NCBI GenBank assembly: GCA_043228905.1
Contig: JBHGNT010000007.1
Location: 12,276,001 to 12,340,000, forward strand
From: Azolla caroliniana
Lineage: Eukaryota > Polypodiophyta
Direction of reading: 5' to 3'
Length of the DNA: 64,000 nt
The stretch's first letter is position 1. Each line of letters opens with the position of its first letter. Made by a program: the position numbers and the translations under genes. Below the pieces are notes generated by a model. That model saw only the letters and a list, made by a program, of their open reading frames with translations, made no database searches and was not told the DNA's origin. Shown one piece after another: positions 63,732-64,000 of the stretch.

Positions 63732-64000
63732 ATGGAAGGCGCATGGAACAAACTCCTCCATCCTCTCAACTTCACAAGCAGCGGAAGACCAGAGCTTCTC
63801 GAAGGTGAAATAGAATGCCATCTTGTCGAGAACGCAGACCTCGAAGCAGACGGATCTCCTCCACTCCGATCTGGTATGGTTTCTTTCACTACTCACCGCA
63901 TTCTTTGGTTCGATCAGAAGATCAGAAGAGGAGGTTCTCTACCTCTTCCTGCCATCTCACAGATTTATCCTCCTAAGAAAAACATCAAATCCGTTCTTTT
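63732..64000 (+). CDS. VPS36: VPS36-like ESCRT-II subunit, first exon (partial)
   Basis: ATG 63732 starts an open frame of 89 codons running off the window edge, with no stop. The text has the hallmarks of the N-terminal GLUE (PH-like) domain of plant VPS36: FTSSGRPELLEGEIECHLV, PLRSGMVSFTTHRILWFD and ISQIYPPKKNIKSVL correspond to the conserved start of that family. VPS36 is a subunit of ESCRT-II, which binds ubiquitinated cargo and phosphoinositides on endosomes for sorting into multivesicular bodies. This is the only host gene I find in the window and it looks intact so far. No frame break and no repeat sequence is inside it. Confidence 0.88.
   Translation, partial: MEGAWNKLLHPLNFTSSGRPELLEGEIECHLVENADLEADGSPPLRSGMVSFTTHRILWFDQKIRRGGSLPLPAISQIYPPKKNIKSVL

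Noticed and set aside
63452-63896. Minus-strand open frames over the right end
   Set aside because: They run across the KIM1 repeat, a microsatellite and the reverse of the VPS36 exon; they are shadows.

Overview
The window reads as land-plant nuclear DNA and is almost entirely transposable elements. The plant assignment rests on the first exon of a VPS36-like ESCRT-II gene at the right edge, tRNA-iMet-type primer sites in Ty1/copia elements, a Mutator-like element (MULE) carrying both a SWIM-type transposase and a Ulp1 (C48) protease gene, and canonical GT-AG introns. I cannot name the species. The element names below (COP1-3, GYP1-5, HAT1, KIM1) are my own labels.

Left part (1-23,873): a Ty1/copia element on the minus strand (COP1) is split by GYP1, a Ty3/gypsy element of 20.9 kb including its own insertions. 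GYP1 holds a second, related gypsy element (GYP2, 2730-9771), a solo copia LTR (10355-11084) and a full copia element (COP3, 13989-20203). COP3 is itself interrupted by a small hAT-like element (HAT1, 15764-16448). Boundaries were set from LTR ends, target-site duplications (TSDs) and return of the reading frame. GYP3 is only a 3' LTR with a few bases of internal sequence.

Middle (23,874-44,390): a minus-strand gypsy element (GYP4, 23874-39516) has its 3' LTR interrupted by a minus-strand copia element (COP2, 24056-29529, TSD AATAT). To its right are a copia gag fragment and a 394-bp LTR that are probably the 5' end of COP1. AT-rich DNA without genes follows, holding microsatellites and one solo LTR (43250-43817, TSD TACCT).

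Right part (44,391-63,571): KIM1, a MULE of about 19.2 kb, has terminal inverted repeats of about 160 bp, a candidate 9-bp TSD, a Ulp1-protease gene and a decayed MULE transposase. Its Ulp1 gene is interrupted by GYP5 (47357-56931, TSD AATAC), a gypsy element related to GYP4. KIM1 ends 160 bp upstream of the VPS36 start codon (63732), so its right end forms most of that gene's upstream region.

Most element genes carry stops or frameshifts and are annotated as pseudogenes. The observations that seem least routine are: a conserved accessory coiled-coil gene downstream of integrase in GYP4 and GYP5; a conserved -1 frame change between protease and reverse transcriptase in GYP1 and GYP2; 4-bp TSDs in that same family; antisense tRNA-like modules in GYP1 and GYP3 LTRs; and an array motif (GGTCGCCCAACC type) at both ends of KIM1 and upstream of both its genes.
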